Below, in pieces: positions 43,475 to 52,412 of a stretch of 64,000 nucleotides of DNA (positions within the stretch are counted from its first letter, which is position 1; every line of letters starts with the position of its first letter). The stretch comes from Sphingomonas sp. PAMC 26621. Its GTDB lineage: Bacteria > Pseudomonadota > Alphaproteobacteria > Sphingomonadales > Sphingomonadaceae. The notes beneath the pieces are model-generated. The model did no database searches. It was not told the DNA's origin and was given only the letters and a program-made list of their open reading frames with translations. The stretch is taken from the NCBI RefSeq assembly GCF_000251145.1, contig NZ_AIDW01000015.1:124001-188000 (forward strand). Reading direction: 5' to 3'. Made by a program: the position numbers and the translations under genes.

Positions 43475-44211
43475 CCGGCGCGTTCCAGCGCGCGCGTCCC
43501 GGGTTCGAACCACGCCGCCTCGTCCGCAATCCGCCGGTTCTTGCGGCGTACCAGCCCGGCGACCTGTTCGAGCGACAGCAGCAGCGCCGCGAGATCGAGC
43601 GCCGTCTCGAAATCGGGCAGCGTCGCAAGATGCCGCGCAAGCGCGCGCTGATCGATCCCGTACAGCCCGGTCGGCGTACAGCGCGCGCCGTTGTCGAAAG
43701 TGATGTCGAGCGAGATTTCGGTCACCAGCTTGAGCGACACCGCAAGGTCGACCAGCGCCTGCGTCGGGGCCTGGCCGCGTGCGAGGTCGCCCAGCATCGC
43801 CTGGACTTGCGCGATATACGGGCTGTCGCTGCCATCTGCCTCGACGATCGCGCGGGCTCCCGCCGGGTCGAGCGCGGGGCTGTCGAGGTCGACGCAGATC
43901 ACCCCCGCCAGCGCATCCTCGCCGCCGATGTAGAAGGGCTGGCGCAGCAGGTTGAGCGGGACATAGCCCGCATCGAGGGTGTCGCCGTCCCAGAACAAAT
44001 TCTCGTGCGGTTCGAGCCCCATCAGCGCAGCGAGGTGAAACGCCCCGGTTTCGCCGTCCTTGATGAAGAACAGCGGATATTGCGCAGCGGCCTTGCGGAT
44101 TTCGCTGCGGACGATCCGGACGAGATGCACGTTGGCCGCAGTCGCCGCGGCCTTGGCCGGGTCGATCCGCAGACCGGCATGCTGTTCGCGCGACAATTGT
44201 ACCAGGTTCAC
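43471..44211 (-). CDS. SapC family protein
   Basis: A 246-residue protein with the SapC-family core YPLFFIKDGETGAFHLAALMGLEPHENLF and NLLRQPFYIGG. SapC was first linked to S-layer secretion in Campylobacter, but in sphingomonads, caulobacters and xanthomonads homologues sit beside TonB receptors and halogenase-like proteins, where their role is unknown. No signal peptide or membrane helix. Lies 39 bases after the halogenase gene on the same strand. Confidence 0.82.
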   Translation of the reverse strand: MNLVQLSREQHAGLRIDPAKAAATAANVHLVRIVRSEIRKAAAQYPLFFIKDGETGAFHLAALMGLEPHENLFWDGDTLDAGYVPLNLLRQPFYIGGEDALAGVICVDLDSPALDPAGARAIVEADGSDSPYIAQVQAMLGDLARGQAPTQALVDLAVSLKLVTEISLDITFDNGARCTPTGLYGIDQRALARHLATLPDFETALDLAALLLSLEQVAGLVRRKNRRIADEAAWFEPGTRALERAG

Positions 44212-44250
44212 GGCAGGTCTTCCCTTGGAACGAAGCTTGGCGCGCGCATG

Positions 44251-45807
44251 TCAGACCGGCTGGAACCGGTGCTGCGCGAGCGTATCGAGCAGAGCGCGAT
44301 TGGTCGGCAGCGTCGCCGCCAGCCGACGCTTGAGCGCGGCGTTCCGATCGAACGCGTCGAGCGCCGCGTCCGGATCACGGAGCGCGGTTGCGGCGAAGCG
44401 TGGATCGGTCCGGAACCCCATGCCGTACAGCACATATTGGTAGCTCGCCGCCGGAAACATTTCGTGCGCGCTGGCGAAATCCTGTTCGCCGGGGGGCACG
44501 TGACGCCACAGTTCGAGCTGGTCCTGCAACGCCTGCGGGATCGTCGCGGGGTCGCGATTGTCGCGCCAGAAGGCGGTGTCGTCGCGTTCGCTCAACATGT
44601 AATGCAGCTTGAGGAACTCGATGATCCGTTCCCAGCGATACAGCGTCATCGTGTTGAACCGCCGCGCGACGATCTCCATCGCGCTGCGCGTCGCGGGCAT
44701 CGACGCCGCGATATAATCCGCCGACAGTTCGATCAGCACCAGCGCCGATGCCTCGAGCGGTTCGAGGAACCCCGCCGCCAGCCCGACCGCGACGCAATTG
44801 CGCTTCCAGAAGGTCTCGCGATGCCCCGAGCGGATCGTGATCTCGCGCGGCGACAGGCGATCGAACGCTGGCCCGACATAGGCGGCAAGCTCGGCTTCGA
44901 CCGAACTGCCGTTGGCGTGGCGGCTCGAATAGACATAACCGACCCCGCGCCGGTTCTGCAGGCCGATATCCCAGATCCAGCCGTGCTTCTGCCCGGTCGA
45001 GACGGTATGCGAGACGATCGGCGCGCCCGCATCGTCATACGGCACCTGCACCGCGAGCGCGCGATCGATGAACAGCACATCGTTGCAATCGCGGAACGGC
45101 ACGCCCAGCGTCTCGCCAAGCAGCAACGACGAGAAGCCGCTGCAATCGACGAACAGGTCTGCGGTAATCGCGCCGTGTGCGCGGGTGACGACAGCGGCGA
45201 TGTCGCCATCGTCCGCCTGCTCGACCGCGATCACCTCGTCGATGACGTGCCGGACGCCGAGCTTCGTCACGCAATGCTCCGCCATGAAGTCCGCGAAGCG
45301 GACCGCATCGAGGTGATAGGCATAATTGGCGACCCCGCCATATTCCGGCGAGGTGATCAGCTTGGGCGCCAGGTCGCGCTCGCACAGCGCCTCCTGAAAA
45401 CAGACCGCATCCGAGAAGGAGGCCGTCGCGGGATCGTCTCGCACCTGCGCGTTCCAATAGGGGGCGAGGTCGAGGGTCGGGAAGCCTTCGGGCAGGACGA
45501 GCGGGTGGTAGTAGAAATCGTCCGCCGATTGCGTCCGCCATCCCGCGAATTTCGCCCCCTGCTTGAACGATGCGTTGCAGAAACGGAGGAAATCGGTCTC
45601 CGAAACGCCGACTTTGCGCAGCGTGTTGCGCATCGTCGGCCAGGTCCCTTCGCCAACCCCGACGATCCCGATCCGGCGGCTCTCGACCAGCGTGACGCTC
45701 AGCCCGCCGCCGTCCGGGGTGCTGTGTCGTGCGGCGATCAGCGCGGCGGTCAGCCACCCCGCCGATCCCCCGCCGACGATGCATACCGATGATACGGGTG
45801 TGTTCAT
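44251..45807 (-). CDS. Tryptophan-halogenase-like flavoprotein
   Basis: A 518-residue FADH2-dependent halogenase-family protein. VCIVGGGSAGWLTAA binds FAD, VGVGEGTWPTMR follows, and the lysine in NASFKQGAKFAGW corresponds to the lysine needed to form the chlorinating species in PrnA/RebH. The WxWxIP motif is altered: it reads GWIWDIGLQNRRGVGYVYS, with Gly in place of Pro, as in the halogenase-like proteins found beside TonB receptors. Activity is therefore uncertain. The ATG at 45807 opens directly before the FAD motif. It lies 76 bases after the TonB receptor gene. Confidence 0.85.
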   Translation of the reverse strand: MNTPVSSVCIVGGGSAGWLTAALIAARHSTPDGGGLSVTLVESRRIGIVGVGEGTWPTMRNTLRKVGVSETDFLRFCNASFKQGAKFAGWRTQSADDFYYHPLVLPEGFPTLDLAPYWNAQVRDDPATASFSDAVCFQEALCERDLAPKLITSPEYGGVANYAYHLDAVRFADFMAEHCVTKLGVRHVIDEVIAVEQADDGDIAAVVTRAHGAITADLFVDCSGFSSLLLGETLGVPFRDCNDVLFIDRALAVQVPYDDAGAPIVSHTVSTGQKHGWIWDIGLQNRRGVGYVYSSRHANGSSVEAELAAYVGPAFDRLSPREITIRSGHRETFWKRNCVAVGLAAGFLEPLEASALVLIELSADYIAASMPATRSAMEIVARRFNTMTLYRWERIIEFLKLHYMLSERDDTAFWRDNRDPATIPQALQDQLELWRHVPPGEQDFASAHEMFPAASYQYVLYGMGFRTDPRFAATALRDPDAALDAFDRNAALKRRLAATLPTNRALLDTLAQHRFQPV

Positions 45808-45883
45808 ATCGACCATCGCCCACGAGGATGGCATGGGACCGGGCTCGAAGAAAGCCCGGTCCGGTCGTCGTACGATGGCCGCA

Positions 45884-48800
45884 TCAGAAGTTGACGCGCA
45901 CGCCGCTCTTGAAGCGCCGCCCGGTGTCCTCGGCATAGAGGAACTGGCTGGTGTAATAGGCATATTTCAGCGCCTTCGAATTGGTCAGATTGACCGCTTC
46001 GAAGAAGACCGAGACATGCTTGTTGATGCGATAGATCAGGCTCGCATCGACCTGCGAATAGGCACGGACCTGAGTGACCGCCTGGCCTGCGCCGTTGAGC
46101 GGCGGGGGTGCCAGATACTGGAGGAAATGGTCGCGCCAGTTATACGCGACACGCGCCTCGATCCCGTTCTTGTCGAAGAACAGCACGGCGTTGGCCGAAT
46201 TGGACAAGCCCGTCAGCGCGAACTTGTTCGTCAGGTCCTGCGGGTTGAGCTTCCGGTTGGAATGGACCAGCGTCCCGTTGATCTGGAACCCGAAGCCGGT
46301 TTCCCACAGGTTTTGCTGCCACGCCGCCTCGAGGCCCGTGACCGTCGCGCTCTGCCCGTTGACGGGCGCGGTGATCGTGAACTGCGCGGGCAGGTTCGTC
46401 ACCGGATCGAGCAGGGGGCCGCCGGTCGCATTGGAAACCGGGCCGCTGGTCTGGTTGAGCACGATGAAGTCGTTGACGTTCTTGAAATACCCGCCGAGCG
46501 AGATGTAGTTCGACTGGCCGAAGTAATATTCCAGCGACAGGTCGAGATTATTCGACTTGAACGGCTTCAGATCGGCATTCCCCCGGCTCGCGGCGAAATT
46601 GCCCGGGCGGAGCGTCACCAGCGTCGTCACCGGGGACAGTTGCTCGAGCGTCGGCCGCGTGATCGTCTGCGAGGTGGCGAAGCGCGCGGTGAGTTTGTCG
46701 GTCAGGTCCCAGCGGAACGCGAGGTTGGGCAGGATGTCGGTATAGCTGGCATGGCCGACCGTGCGCGTCGTGCCCGATGAGGCGGAGCCATATTGCGTCT
46801 GGTCGTTGGCGAGCGTCACCAGCGCGGTATAAGCGGTCGCCAGGCCGTTGACGTTGGTTGCAGTGTTTTCGACCCGCACGCCCGCGACGAGCGAGAAGGG
46901 CCGATCCGCCAGCGCGCCGCGGAACTCGGTCTCGAGATAGCCGCCGAGGACGCGTTCGGTCACCACCGTGTCGTTGACCAGCGGGGGCGCGAAGGTGAAG
47001 TTTGGGTTGGTCGCGCGCTGTTGCTGCGTGATCGCGGCGAACAGGCCATCGCCATCGAAGGTCTGCCACTGCGTCGGCAGGCGGTTCGACCCGCTGACCC
47101 CGGACAGGAACCCGCTGCCCGCGTTGAACACCGAGATCGGCACCCCCGATGGCGCCGCGATGTTGTACCCGCAGGTCGTGCAACCGGTCCCGCCGTCGTT
47201 CGAATAGAGCGAGGTATCCTTGCGATCGTGCGAGAAATAGCCGCCCCAGCTCGCCTTGACGAGACCTTCGGCGTCGTCGCTCTTGTAGCTGAAGTCGGTG
47301 CGGACCTGTCCGACCTCGTCCTTGATGCCAAAGCCGCGCAGCAGCATGACGTGCTGGCACAAGGGCTGCCCCGCCCCGACGATGTTGCCACTCGAGGGCG
47401 TTCCCGAATTGGTGACCGCCGAACCGCACGGGTTGGATGCGGAAGCGAAGCTGGGGAACGTCTCGACCGCATAGGGCAGGATCGATCCGTCGGACCGATA
47501 GCGTTCCGATCCCGTGAGATAGCCGAGCAGTGCAAGATATGCCTGCCGCCCGCCATTGGGCTCCTCCTTCGCGACCGACCAGGTCCCGTCGACGCTGACC
47601 GAAAGCTGCGGCGTGATCTTATATTCGACGTTGAGTCCGGCGGCGTAGGTGTTGGTGCGCTTGTCGAACTTCTTGTCGTGGAAGTCGCTTGCGATCCCGC
47701 TGGTCTGGGTGAGGTCGGTGGCGGTGCCGTTGGCGTCGGTCGTGACCCCGGTCAGGTTCGAGGCGGTGAACCAGTGCCCGTAGGAGCGCGCGTCGGTGGT
47801 GTTGGTGAAGCGCGTGTAGAGTCCGTCCGCGGTCACGGTCAAATCGTCGCTCGGGCGATATTGCAGCACCAGGGTGCCGCCGATCCGCTCGCGGTCCTCG
47901 CGCGTGACGCGACTGTCGAAATTCTGCGGGATGAACAGGTTGCCCTGCGGGTTGGACGCGCTGACCGTCCCGCGCCCGCCATTCACCTGGGCTGCCGGAA
48001 CGCCGGGATTGACCAGCCACCCGTCGGTTTGCGCTTCGTTGAGCTTGGTGAAGCGATGCTGGTAGCTCCCGCTCAACAGGACGCCGAAGCGGCCGTCGGC
48101 GAAGGTGTTGCTGAGCAGGAAGGACGCGTCGGGCGCGCCCTTCTTGGCATTCGCGTCGTAATTGCCATCTGCCGCGGCGAACAGCTTGAAGCCCTTGTAG
48201 TCGAATGGCCGCGCGGTCTTGATGTTGACCGTCGAACCGACCCCGCCGGACTGGTAGCGCGCGGTCGAGGATTTGTAGACCTCCACCCCCGCGACGAGTT
48301 CGGACGCGAGCGTGTCGAACGAGAAGGCGCGGCCCGACGCCTGGCTCGGGTCGGTCGGAGTCGCGAGCTGGCGGCCGTTGATCAGCACCGTGTTGAATTC
48401 GGGGCCGAACCCACGCACCGTGATGAACGCGCCTTCGCCGCCCGACCGATCGATCGAGACGCCGGTGATGCGCTGCAGCGATTCCGCGAGGTTGGTGTCG
48501 GGCAGCTTGCCGATATCCTGGGTCGAGATCGCGTCGACGATCCCCGACGCGTTCCGCTTGATCCCGCGCGCGTTGCTCAGGCTGGCGCGCAACCCGACCA
48601 CGACGATGTCGGACCCGCCATCCGCCTGCGGCGCGGGAGCATCCGCCGGTGCCGCCTCCTGCGGGGTGGCGGCGACCGGCGCGGCGGCGCGGTCGTCCTG
48701 CGGCGCGCGTACCGTCACCATCGCGGCGGGGACGGTGCCGGGCCGCGTCGCTGCGGGGGCTTGCGGGACGACGGCATAGGTGTGCGGGCCGATCAGCCGC

Positions 48801-49066
48801 GCGACCAGACCGGTCCCTTCCAGCAGCCGGGTCAGTGCGTCCGAAACGGTCATGTCGCCATGAACCGGGCGGGTGCGTTTGTCCTGCGTGACGCGGCGCG
48901 CGGCGATGATCTGAACGTCGCCCTGGCGACCGAGCAGTCCGATCGCGGTTTCCGCAGGTTGTGCGTCCACCGCAAATTGTTTCGCCTGTGCGAAGGCCGG
49001 CGTTGCCGCCAGACAGATCATTGCCGACGATGTATAGAGTGCATGACGGATCGAAGTTCCGACCAT
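45884..49066 (-). CDS. TonB-dependent outer-membrane receptor with STN signalling domain
   Basis: 1060 residues. A signal peptide (ending FAQA) is followed by a secretin/TonB N-terminal (STN) domain at about residues 30-105, which in transducers touches the FecR anti-sigma protein. An acidic/alanine-rich linker of about 50 residues follows, then a plug domain (GIVDAISTQDIGKLPDTNLAESLQRITGVSI, shortened in part; TVRGFG; INGRQL) and a 22-strand barrel ending FKSGVRVNF. Substrate unknown. Ribosome site GGGGGGA at 5 bases. With fecR and the sigma gene upstream it forms a cell-surface signalling module; the downstream halogenase-like, SapC and DUF6445 genes are probably coexpressed. Confidence 0.92.
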   Translation of the reverse strand: MVGTSIRHALYTSSAMICLAATPAFAQAKQFAVDAQPAETAIGLLGRQGDVQIIAARRVTQDKRTRPVHGDMTVSDALTRLLEGTGLVARLIGPHTYAVVPQAPAATRPGTVPAAMVTVRAPQDDRAAAPVAATPQEAAPADAPAPQADGGSDIVVVGLRASLSNARGIKRNASGIVDAISTQDIGKLPDTNLAESLQRITGVSIDRSGGEGAFITVRGFGPEFNTVLINGRQLATPTDPSQASGRAFSFDTLASELVAGVEVYKSSTARYQSGGVGSTVNIKTARPFDYKGFKLFAAADGNYDANAKKGAPDASFLLSNTFADGRFGVLLSGSYQHRFTKLNEAQTDGWLVNPGVPAAQVNGGRGTVSASNPQGNLFIPQNFDSRVTREDRERIGGTLVLQYRPSDDLTVTADGLYTRFTNTTDARSYGHWFTASNLTGVTTDANGTATDLTQTSGIASDFHDKKFDKRTNTYAAGLNVEYKITPQLSVSVDGTWSVAKEEPNGGRQAYLALLGYLTGSERYRSDGSILPYAVETFPSFASASNPCGSAVTNSGTPSSGNIVGAGQPLCQHVMLLRGFGIKDEVGQVRTDFSYKSDDAEGLVKASWGGYFSHDRKDTSLYSNDGGTGCTTCGYNIAAPSGVPISVFNAGSGFLSGVSGSNRLPTQWQTFDGDGLFAAITQQQRATNPNFTFAPPLVNDTVVTERVLGGYLETEFRGALADRPFSLVAGVRVENTATNVNGLATAYTALVTLANDQTQYGSASSGTTRTVGHASYTDILPNLAFRWDLTDKLTARFATSQTITRPTLEQLSPVTTLVTLRPGNFAASRGNADLKPFKSNNLDLSLEYYFGQSNYISLGGYFKNVNDFIVLNQTSGPVSNATGGPLLDPVTNLPAQFTITAPVNGQSATVTGLEAAWQQNLWETGFGFQINGTLVHSNRKLNPQDLTNKFALTGLSNSANAVLFFDKNGIEARVAYNWRDHFLQYLAPPPLNGAGQAVTQVRAYSQVDASLIYRINKHVSVFFEAVNLTNSKALKYAYYTSQFLYAEDTGRRFKSGVRVNF

Positions 49067-49118
49067 CGTTTATCCCCCCCCTGAGCCTGTTTTCAACAGA
49101 TCGTTTGCGTCTGTATTC

Positions 49119-49150
49119 CCCCTAGAGACGCGGCTGGCGACAAACCTTCC
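49119..49150 (-). promoter_or_regulatory. Candidate ECF-sigma promoter of the TonB receptor gene
   Basis: On the minus strand GGAA (49150-49147) and GCGTCTC (49131-49125) are separated by 15 bases, i.e. GGAA-N16-CGTC, the classic ECF -35/-10 pattern. The site is about 55 bases before the receptor start and is followed by TAGGGGG. The 13-base segment GCGTCTCTAGGGG recurs, with one change, upstream of the ECF sigma gene (50795-50807). Confidence 0.55.
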
Positions 49151-49188
49151 AAACTATTTTGGCGTCTTGCTGTAATTTCCGGGATTCC

Positions 49189-50154
49189 TCAGCGCGTGAT
49201 CCGAATGATGGTCGGGTCGGTGTCCGAAACGGTTGCGTCGAGGCTTACCTTCACTGCCCGCGCAAACCCCTCCGGGTCGTTGATACGAAACACCCCGTCG
49301 AGCTTCTCGCCAGCAAGTTGCTGATCCGAAACGACGATCTTCCGCGTGTTATAGCGGTTGAACTCTTCGGCAGCGGAGGCGAGCGTATCACCCTCGAGGT
49401 CGATCATCCCGCCGCGCCATGCCAGCGCACGATCGACCGCCGAGGCGCGGTCCGCCTCGAACCGGACCGCGGCACGCGCATCGACGAACGCGCGCTGCCC
49501 CGCGGTCAGCCGGGTCGCCGCACTCGGGCTGACGGTGTTCTCATGACGGGTCTCGACCGTGCCGTCGGTGACGAGGATCTCGACCCCGGCCGGGCGGAGG
49601 CGGACGGAGAATGCGGTGCCGAGCGCGCGCGCGGTGACCCCCGCGGCGGTCACGACGAACGGCCGTGTGGGATCATGCGCGACCTCGAACCACGCCTCGC
49701 CCTGCGCGAGTGCGATCTGGCGCGAGCGGGCGTCGATCCGGACGGTCAGCGCGCTTCCGGAATTGATCGTCATGATCGACCCGTCGGCGAGCGGGACACG
49801 GCGGATTTCCCCGAGGTTGGTGACGTAGCGCGTCTCGGGCACGAAGATCCGCGTCGTACCGATCACCCCGGCGACGATGACGGCGGCAAGTCCGGCGAGG
49901 AGATTGCGGCGGTGCCAGACCGGGCGTGCTTCCGGGACGACATCCGGGATGGAGGCGGCCGTTGTCGGCGGGCGCAAAGCAAGATCGGTTGCCACCCACG
50001 CCGCCTGCGTGCGGAGCAACAGCCCGTGGCGCATCGCATCCTGCGCGAGCCATTGCGACAGCGCGATCTCGTCGGCCGCTTCCCAGCGCCCCGAATCCAT
50101 CTTCGCGACCCACCAGGCGGCCTCGTCCGCCACGCTTCCGGACCTGTCGATCAT
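49189..50154 (-). CDS. fecR: FecR-family anti-sigma regulator
   Basis: Inner-membrane protein that relays the state of the TonB transducer to its ECF sigma factor. The 321-residue product has a cytoplasmic sigma-binding N-terminus (ADEAAWWVAKMDSG), one membrane segment (LLAGLAAVIVAGVIG, about 85-100) and a periplasmic FecR domain (RVPLADGSIMTINSGSAL, GEAWFEVAHDPTRPFVV). The C-terminal STN-like part is about 250-321. Its ATG overlaps the sigma stop (ATGA). Gene order sigma-fecR-receptor is the standard one. Confidence 0.92.
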   Translation of the reverse strand: MIDRSGSVADEAAWWVAKMDSGRWEAADEIALSQWLAQDAMRHGLLLRTQAAWVATDLALRPPTTAASIPDVVPEARPVWHRRNLLAGLAAVIVAGVIGTTRIFVPETRYVTNLGEIRRVPLADGSIMTINSGSALTVRIDARSRQIALAQGEAWFEVAHDPTRPFVVTAAGVTARALGTAFSVRLRPAGVEILVTDGTVETRHENTVSPSAATRLTAGQRAFVDARAAVRFEADRASAVDRALAWRGGMIDLEGDTLASAAEEFNRYNTRKIVVSDQQLAGEKLDGVFRINDPEGFARAVKVSLDATVSDTDPTIIRITR

Positions 50155-50807
50155 CGCTGGCCCCGGACACCGGTTTCGACGGGATCAAGCCGCAAACCGG
50201 CGCGGCGTTCGGCGGTGTTCCACGCCTCGCGCACGGCGCGGACGCCGACCCAGATCTGTTTCTCCACCGCTTTCTCCGTCATGCCGAGGTGATCCGCGAT
50301 CTCGCGATGCGACCAGCCTTCGATCTTGCGCAGTTCGACGATCCGACGGCAGCGCTCGGGAAGCGCCTCAATCAGCGTCATCATCCGCTCATACGCGAGG
50401 TGGCTCCCGGTTTGCTCCTCTGGCGTGGGGGTCGCGTCGTCGCGATAGGCTTCGATCTCGGCGATCGCCTCGAACGACACGATCCGCTGGCGCTTCAGCC
50501 GCCGCAACAGGAGGTTACGCGCGATCGAAAAGAAATAGGCGGACGGACTGTCGATATGGTCGACCGCCTTGAGCATCGAAATGCGGCAATACGCTTCCTG
50601 GATCACGTCGTCGATATCCTCCGGCGATAGGCGCGCCCGCTTGAACCGGGCGCGAACCCGGTCTTCATGCGGCATGATTTCGCGCGCCACCCAAACGGCC
50701 AGGTGACGCCGACGCGCGAGTTCCCCTTCCGGCCACGGTTCCGTAGCATCCTCCCCTTCGTGGATACATTCGGGCGCATTTGCGCCTCTCTGCTCCCCTA
50801 GAGACAC
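50151..50807 (-). CDS. ECF-type RNA polymerase sigma factor (FecI-like)
   Basis: Contains sigma region 2 (PEDIDDVIQEAYCRI, then PSAYFFSIARNLLLRRLKRQ) and region 4 (ALPERCRRIVELRKIEGWSHREIADHLGMTEKAVE, shortened in part), the two domains of an ECF sigma. The start is uncertain: the GTG at 50807 is given here, but a promoter-like motif covers it, so translation may begin further in, as late as the ATG at 50675; conserved sequence begins by LAVWVARE at about 50702. Partner of the adjacent FecR; probably activates the TonB receptor operon and itself. Confidence 0.8.
   Translation of the reverse strand: MSLGEQRGANAPECIHEGEDATEPWPEGELARRRHLAVWVAREIMPHEDRVRARFKRARLSPEDIDDVIQEAYCRISMLKAVDHIDSPSAYFFSIARNLLLRRLKRQRIVSFEAIAEIEAYRDDATPTPEEQTGSHLAYERMMTLIEALPERCRRIVELRKIEGWSHREIADHLGMTEKAVEKQIWVGVRAVREAWNTAERRAGLRLDPVETGVRGQR
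50795..50807 (-). promoter_or_regulatory. Promoter-like motif shared with the TonB receptor
   Basis: On the minus strand GTGTCTCTAGGGG, matching 12 of 13 bases of the motif at 49119-49131. It lies just before the conserved coding part of the ECF sigma gene. The equivalent -35 position here is G-rich (GGGG) rather than GGAA, so it may be a weaker, autoregulated promoter. Confidence 0.4.
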
Positions 50808-50910
50808 GATGCGCCGAAATCCCCCCTCTGCAAAGCAAAGAACGTGCATCAACCGGTGGCGGGCGTCGGGCAGCCGCGACGTCGCTCCCGAACCGGTACG
50901 CGGCGAACGC

Positions 50911-51981
50911 CTAAGACCCCAGGACGACCTCGATTTCGTCGAAGCGGTTCCAGCGGTACACCGCCCAGCTGAGGACCCAGCACAGCACGAACACCCCGAT
51001 GATGCCGAACCCGAGCAGATTGAACTGCCCCCCCAGATTGCGCGCCGCGGACCACGGCGTGCCGTGCAGGTCAAGCTTGTCGGCGATCAGCGCCATCGTC
51101 TCGATCCCGCCGATGACGATCGCCACGAACGCGGACACGGCGGTGATGGTGATGTTGTAATAGAGTTTCCGGATCGGCTTCACGAACGCCCATTCGTACG
51201 CGCCCAACATCAGGATGCCGTCGGTCGTATCGACGAGCGCCATTCCGGCGGCGAACAGCGCGGGCAGGACGAGCACCGGGCCGATCACGAATGCATGCGC
51301 CGCCTGTGCGGCGGAGAGGCCGAGGATCGCGACTTCGGTGGCGGTGTCGAAACCGAGCCCGAACAGAAAGCCGAGCGGCGCCATGTGCCAGCTGCGCGAG
51401 ACGAGGCGAAACAACGGGCGGAACAGCCGCGACAGCAGGCCACGTCCGCCGAGCAGCATGTCGAGATCCTCGTCGACATACGCACCGCCTGCGCGGACCC
51501 GCTGGAAGGTGCGCCACACCGAGCGCAGGATCACGAGGTTCATCGCCGCGATCGTGAACAGGAACGCCGCGGACACGATCGTCGCGACCACGCCGCCGGT
51601 CGCCTTCAGCGCCGCGAAGTCGGACAAGGCCGAGGCGGTGAACGCGATCGCGACCGAGGCGAGCAGGATGATCGTGCTGTGCCCGATCGCGAACCAGAAG
51701 CCGACCGTCATCGGCCGCTGCCCGTCCTGCATCAGCTTGCGCGTGACATTGTCGATCGCGGCGATGTGGTCCGCGTCGACCGCGTGGCGCAGCCCGAGCC
51801 CCCACGCGAGCAGCGCGGTGCCAAGCATCAGCGGCTGTGCGTGGAACAGCGCCAGCGCCCAGATCCACGCCCCGACATTCGCGCCGATCAAGAGCACGTA
51901 GAGCAGACTGATCCGCTTGCGCAGCGTGGGCAGGGCGGGGGCAGGCAGGGCGGGAGCGGGTTTGGGATCAGCTTTCGACAA
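50911..51981 (-). CDS. Nickel/cobalt permease, NiCoT (HoxN/NixA) family
   Basis: Imports Co2+ or Ni2+ across the inner membrane. The 356-residue, eight-helix protein has the metal-selective helix II motif RHAVDADHIAAIDN (HX4DH), plus LGFDTATEVAILGL and the conserved GMALVDTTDGILM helices. Being at the head of a cobalamin block, cobalt is the likely substrate. The start is the TTG at 51981, preceded by GGAGG and overlapping the DUF1636 gene by 14 bases; longer ORF versions lie entirely inside that gene. Two long basic stretches at the C-terminal cytoplasmic side are usual. Confidence 0.88.
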   Translation of the reverse strand: MSKADPKPAPALPAPALPTLRKRISLLYVLLIGANVGAWIWALALFHAQPLMLGTALLAWGLGLRHAVDADHIAAIDNVTRKLMQDGQRPMTVGFWFAIGHSTIILLASVAIAFTASALSDFAALKATGGVVATIVSAAFLFTIAAMNLVILRSVWRTFQRVRAGGAYVDEDLDMLLGGRGLLSRLFRPLFRLVSRSWHMAPLGFLFGLGFDTATEVAILGLSAAQAAHAFVIGPVLVLPALFAAGMALVDTTDGILMLGAYEWAFVKPIRKLYYNITITAVSAFVAIVIGGIETMALIADKLDLHGTPWSAARNLGGQFNLLGFGIIGVFVLCWVLSWAVYRWNRFDEIEVVLGS

Positions 51982-52378
51982 GGTAACCCTCCGGCGGTGT
52001 GCGGGCGATGAAATGGCCCTTGATGCCCTGCGGCCATTGTTTGTAGGGCACGCGGCCATGGTCGCTGTCGGCATAATGGACTGCGTAATCGAGGATCGCG
52101 CGCGCGGCCTCGGCATCGGGCGAGAAGCGGCCGAGCAGATAGCCGACCTTGCCCGGCGCACGCAGGTGGATCGAGCAATGTTCGGTGCAGGAGAAGAGGC
52201 ACGGCATCTGCTGGATCGCGACGTCGGCGTAGCGTGGATCGGCGGCCTTTGCGGCTTCGAGCGCCGCGACGAGCAGCGCGCCGCCGCGCGTGCCATCGGT
52301 ATCTTCCCGCTCTTCCGCGGACAGGCGGCAGGTGTTGCACGCGATGACGGCGAGGCCGTTCTCGACGGGGGTCAGCAT
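51968..52378 (-). CDS. DUF1636 cysteine-rich protein linked to cobalamin genes
   Basis: A 136-residue protein with a CNTC pair near the N-terminus and PCLFSCTEHCSI near residue 60; four or five cysteines in that pattern suggest a thioredoxin-like [2Fe-2S] or metal site. DUF1636 genes recur next to cobalt transport and cobalamin biosynthesis genes, so a role in cobalt handling or electron supply (for example to BluB or CobG) is inferred. It precedes the permease gene, which overlaps its 3' end. Confidence 0.78.
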   Translation of the reverse strand: MLTPVENGLAVIACNTCRLSAEEREDTDGTRGGALLVAALEAAKAADPRYADVAIQQMPCLFSCTEHCSIHLRAPGKVGYLLGRFSPDAEAARAILDYAVHYADSDHGRVPYKQWPQGIKGHFIARTPPEGYLVES

Positions 52379-52412
52379 GGTTTCTGGTCCAATACAGGGG
52401 AGGGGCGGGGTG

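Noticed and set aside
50849..51074. Longer ECF sigma start with about 75 extra N-terminal residues
   Set aside because: The extra residues are the shadow of the permease 3' end and lack any sigma-factor resemblance.
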